Assembly: GCA_001798455.1 (NCBI GenBank)
Contig: MGSI01000041.1
Span: 1 to 7,632, forward strand
Source of the DNA: Deltaproteobacteria bacterium RIFCSPLOWO2_02_FULL_57_26
GTDB taxonomy: Bacteria; Desulfobacterota; Binatia; UBA9968
Reading direction: 5' to 3'
Length of the DNA: 7,632 nt
Position numbers and translations under genes: made by a program. The notes beneath the pieces are model-generated. The model was not told where the DNA came from, made no database searches, and saw nothing but the letters and a program-made list of their open reading frames with translations. Below, one piece after another: positions 6,073-7,632 of the stretch (the first letter of the stretch is position 1; each line of letters opens with the position of its first letter).

Positions 6073-7377
6073 ATGACCTGGTATCACCTCTTCGATCCGA
6101 CGGCGGAAAAATGGCTCGCGTTGGCGATCTTTGCGGTTTGTTTCGGTCTGATTCTCTACCGCAACGTGAAGATCGTTTACGTCTCGTTGGGAGCGGCCGC
6201 GCTGCTGGTTGCTCTCGGCATTACTTCTCCAAGCTCCGCGCTGCTCCGGATGGTTGACTGGGATGTCCTGGCCATCTACTGGGGCTACGGCATGCTCGCC
6301 TTCAGTTTCAGGGAGAGCAGGATTCCAGCTCTCATCGCTTCCTATGTGCTGGCCAGAATAAAGAAGGAAAAATACGCTCTCCTCTTTCTCTGCAGTTTGT
6401 CCGCCTTTCTGTCCGCTTTCATGGCCAACCCGGTAGTCGTGATCATGCTGGCTCCCCTGGCTATAGAGATGGCTGAGCGCCTCAAGGCATCTCTTTTCCT
6501 CTACCTGGTCTGCCTCGCTATCAGCTCGAACGTCGTGACCACCGTCACCATGGTAGCGGATCCTCCCGCGCTGATCCTGGCCATGGCCACGGGCATGAGC
6601 TTTCTCGATTTTTACTGGTTTCAGGGAAAAATGAGCCTCGGGACATTGTCGGTTGTCGGCGTGATCGTCGCCCTGTTGACGCTCCTCTTTCAATTTCGGG
6701 ATCTCAACAACTCGGTCGATCTGGCCGAACAAAAGATCCGAATAACATACGGGGCTCTCATCATTTTTATATTGAGCATCGTGGCGCTGGCGATGATGAG
6801 CTATCCGCAGGTCAAAACAATCCTGGCGCCGGTATCCATGAACCATCCGGGTATCATCGGAGTCCTGGTCGGCGGATCCGCCCTTCTGATAGAGCGCAGG
6901 GTAGTGCGGGAGATGATCGCGGATTTTGACTGGGATACCCTGTGGTTTCTGATCGGGATCTTTATCGTCATCGGCGCCGTCGAAAAGGTTGGGCTGCTTA
7001 AGGATATTGCAGGCTGGCTGGCCGGAACAGGCTTAACGAGCCCGACCGTCTATCTCCTCATCCTCACCTGGATCTCCGTAATCCTCTCGGCTTTCATTGA
7101 CAACGTTCCGTATACGATTCTCATGATCCCGGTTTGCAGCTATCTAGCGCAATCCCTGGGCATAAGTCCTTGGCCGCTCTATTTTGGAATGCTGGTGGGG
7201 ACGGGGATCGGCGGGAATATTACCCCGGTCGGGGCTACGGCAAACGTGCTGGCCTGCGGGATGCTGGAAAAGCGCGGTTATCGGATTGACCTCTGGCATT
7301 TTATGAAAATTAGCATCCCCTTCAGTGTGGCCGCTGTCCTGGCTGTGCATATACTTCTCCAATTACTCTGGTTATAA
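6073..7377 (+). CDS. SLC13/ArsB/NhaD-type (ion transporter superfamily) permease
   Basis: This is a 434-aa, very hydrophobic inner-membrane protein with roughly ten to twelve membrane segments. It shows the two-fold repeat of the ion transporter superfamily (CitMHS/ArsB/NhaD/SLC13). DWDVLAIYWGYGM (63-74) matches DWDTLWFLIGIFI (286-298). The hairpin LSAFMANPVVVIMLAP (113-128) matches LSAFIDNVPYTILMIP (338-353). The substrate-loop SSNVVTTVTMVADPP (151-165) matches GGNITPVGATANV (380-392). Transport of an organic anion, arsenite or Na+/H+ is possible by family; sequence alone does not choose. The first-half loop ends DPPA rather than the commoner DPPN. The ATG at 6073 is the first possible start because an in-frame TAG lies at 6061; GCAGG (6063-6067) is a modest ribosome site. 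There are no ars or nha partner genes. It follows the SDR gene on the same strand. Confidence 0.88.
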   Translation: MTWYHLFDPTAEKWLALAIFAVCFGLILYRNVKIVYVSLGAAALLVALGITSPSSALLRMVDWDVLAIYWGYGMLAFSFRESRIPALIASYVLARIKKEKYALLFLCSLSAFLSAFMANPVVVIMLAPLAIEMAERLKASLFLYLVCLAISSNVVTTVTMVADPPALILAMATGMSFLDFYWFQGKMSLGTLSVVGVIVALLTLLFQFRDLNNSVDLAEQKIRITYGALIIFILSIVALAMMSYPQVKTILAPVSMNHPGIIGVLVGGSALLIERRVVREMIADFDWDTLWFLIGIFIVIGAVEKVGLLKDIAGWLAGTGLTSPTVYLLILTWISVILSAFIDNVPYTILMIPVCSYLAQSLGISPWPLYFGMLVGTGIGGNITPVGATANVLACGMLEKRGYRIDLWHFMKISIPFSVAAVLAVHILLQLLWL

Positions 7378-7417
7378 AAGATCGCCGCAGTCCCCGAGCG
7401 GCAAAACGCCGCCCAAG

Positions 7418-7432
7418 CAGATACGATATCTG
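7418..7432. repeat. Perfect 6-bp inverted repeat with 3-nt spacer
   Basis: CAGATA-CGA-TATCTG lies 40 nt after the permease stop and 41 nt before the tRNA fragment. The short spacer and perfect arms resemble a dimeric regulator or recombinase site. A stem with a 3-nt loop and no following T-run is a poor terminator. Confidence 0.35.
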
Positions 7433-7472
7433 TGCAAGGTGACGAGAATTTCTCCAGGCGCGTGAAAAGATT

Positions 7473-7510
7473 TGGAGCGGGCGACCGGGATCGAACCGGC
7501 AACGTCCAAA
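7473..7510 (-). pseudogene. tRNA-Gly 3'-end fragment (candidate attachment-site copy)
   Basis: Read on the minus strand, this is the last 38 nt of a tRNA. The T arm is GCCGG-TTCGATC-CCGGT (pairs, with one G:U), followed by the acceptor strand CGCCCGC, discriminator T and encoded CCA. The acceptor strand plus U73 is typical of bacterial tRNA-Gly, and GGACGTTGCC just before it resembles the anticodon-stem end and variable loop of tRNA-Gly(GCC). The matching 5' acceptor GCGGGCG, the D arm and the anticodon loop are absent from the following 100 nt, so this is not a functional tRNA. 3' tRNA fragments of this kind are the usual duplicate left by tyrosine-integrase insertion into a tRNA gene. The orientation puts the element to the right. 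Confidence 0.7.
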
Positions 7511-7519
7511 CGGCTCGAT

Positions 7520-7548
7520 TTGACAGACATTCGGGCATCCTATAGCAT
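7520..7548 (+). promoter_or_regulatory. Candidate promoter of the AbrB-type antitoxin gene
   Basis: A consensus TTGACA (7520-7525) is followed after 17 nt by TAGCAT (7543-7548, 4 of 6); TATAGC at 7541 with 15-nt spacing is an alternative. The predicted leader is about 35 nt. It begins only 9 nt beyond the tRNA fragment. Three ACTTT copies (7550, 7561, 7569) follow it and could be autoregulatory sites, although that is weak. Confidence 0.45.
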
Positions 7549-7591
7549 GACTTTAGTTGGACTTTCTAACTTTCCAGCAGGAGAATTCCCC

Positions 7592-7632
7592 ATGGCCTTA
7601 GTCAAAGTCAAAGAGAAATACCAGGTTACCCT
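7592..7632 (+). CDS. AbrB/MazE/SpoVT-type DNA-binding protein (probable antitoxin), 5' end only
   Basis: Only the first 13 codons and two bases of the next are present: MALVKVKEKYQVT followed by CT, which gives Leu whatever the third base. The pattern VKVKEKYQVTL is the first strand and turn of the swapped-hairpin AbrB fold, as in many VapB/MazE-like antitoxins, which usually continue with a P-x-x-x-R-x-x-L helix. AGGAG (7579-7583) at 8-nt spacing supports the ATG. In the family such proteins bind their own promoter and neutralise a toxin encoded immediately downstream, often a PIN-domain ribonuclease; that gene would lie outside the window. It directly follows the tRNA fragment and so is likely the first gene of accessory DNA. 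Confidence 0.65.
   Translation, partial: MALVKVKEKYQVT

Noticed and set aside
6049..6846. 265-aa minus-strand ORF antisense to the permease
   Set aside because: Its composition is very rich in His, Gln, Asp and Arg, which is what the reverse complement of a membrane protein gene gives. It has no motif and no ribosome site.
7398..7412. GCGGC-AAAAC-GCCGC hairpin as permease terminator
   Set aside because: Five-base-pair stem with no following T-run on the plus strand; a second pairing of GCGGC with GCCGC at 7384-7388 competes.
7473..7600. Complete tRNA-Gly gene on the minus strand
   Set aside because: The 5' acceptor GCGGGCG, D arm and an anticodon loop are not found to the right of the T arm; only the 3' end is present.

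Overview
The window looks like a chromosomal stretch from a Gram-negative, moderately GC-rich bacterium. The evidence is a lipid A-type acyltransferase, Sec signal peptides, GlnE and YacG. The mix of protein types reminds me of uncultured soil or groundwater lineages of the Deltaproteobacteria / Binatota / Rokubacteria / NC10 kind. That placement is an impression from protein style, not a computed result.

Layout, left to right. (1) At 1-173 on the minus strand is the 5' end of a secreted histidine-phosphatase-family gene that runs off the left edge. (2) At 174-527 is a divergent intergenic region with no convincing gene. (3) At 528-3581 (+) is glnE, the two-headed glutamine synthetase adenylyltransferase/deadenylase, with both nucleotidyltransferase halves intact. 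(4) At 3616-4047 (+) is a small exported or membrane protein of unknown function behind a good sigma70-type promoter. (5) Convergent to it, with overlapping stop codons, is a two-gene minus-strand unit: yacG (zinc-binding gyrase inhibitor, 5025-4831), then an LpxA-type acyltransferase (4817-4044). (6) At 5026-5207 is a divergent promoter region. (7) At 5208-5969 (+) is an NAD-type short-chain dehydrogenase/reductase with a strong Shine-Dalgarno. (8) At 6073-7377 (+) is a membrane permease of the SLC13/ArsB/NhaD (ion transporter) superfamily. (9) At about 7473-7510 (minus) is a 38-nt 3' fragment of a tRNA-Gly gene with no 5' half. (10) At 7592-7632 (+) is the first 14 codons (the last incomplete) of an AbrB/MazE-type antitoxin, with its own promoter and Shine-Dalgarno.

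The genes do not form one pathway. GlnE sets glutamine synthetase activity. YacG and the LpxA-like enzyme form a small housekeeping pair. The reductase and permease are same-strand neighbours whose substrates cannot be told from sequence.

I do not see a clear new multi-gene system. The most informative signal is the tRNA-Gly 3' fragment beside an antitoxin gene. It has the geometry of the far-end attachment-site copy of an element lying to the right of the window. Also worth a look are an LpxA homologue with two substituted active-site positions, and an unknown exported protein whose promoter overlaps one of its two candidate start codons.
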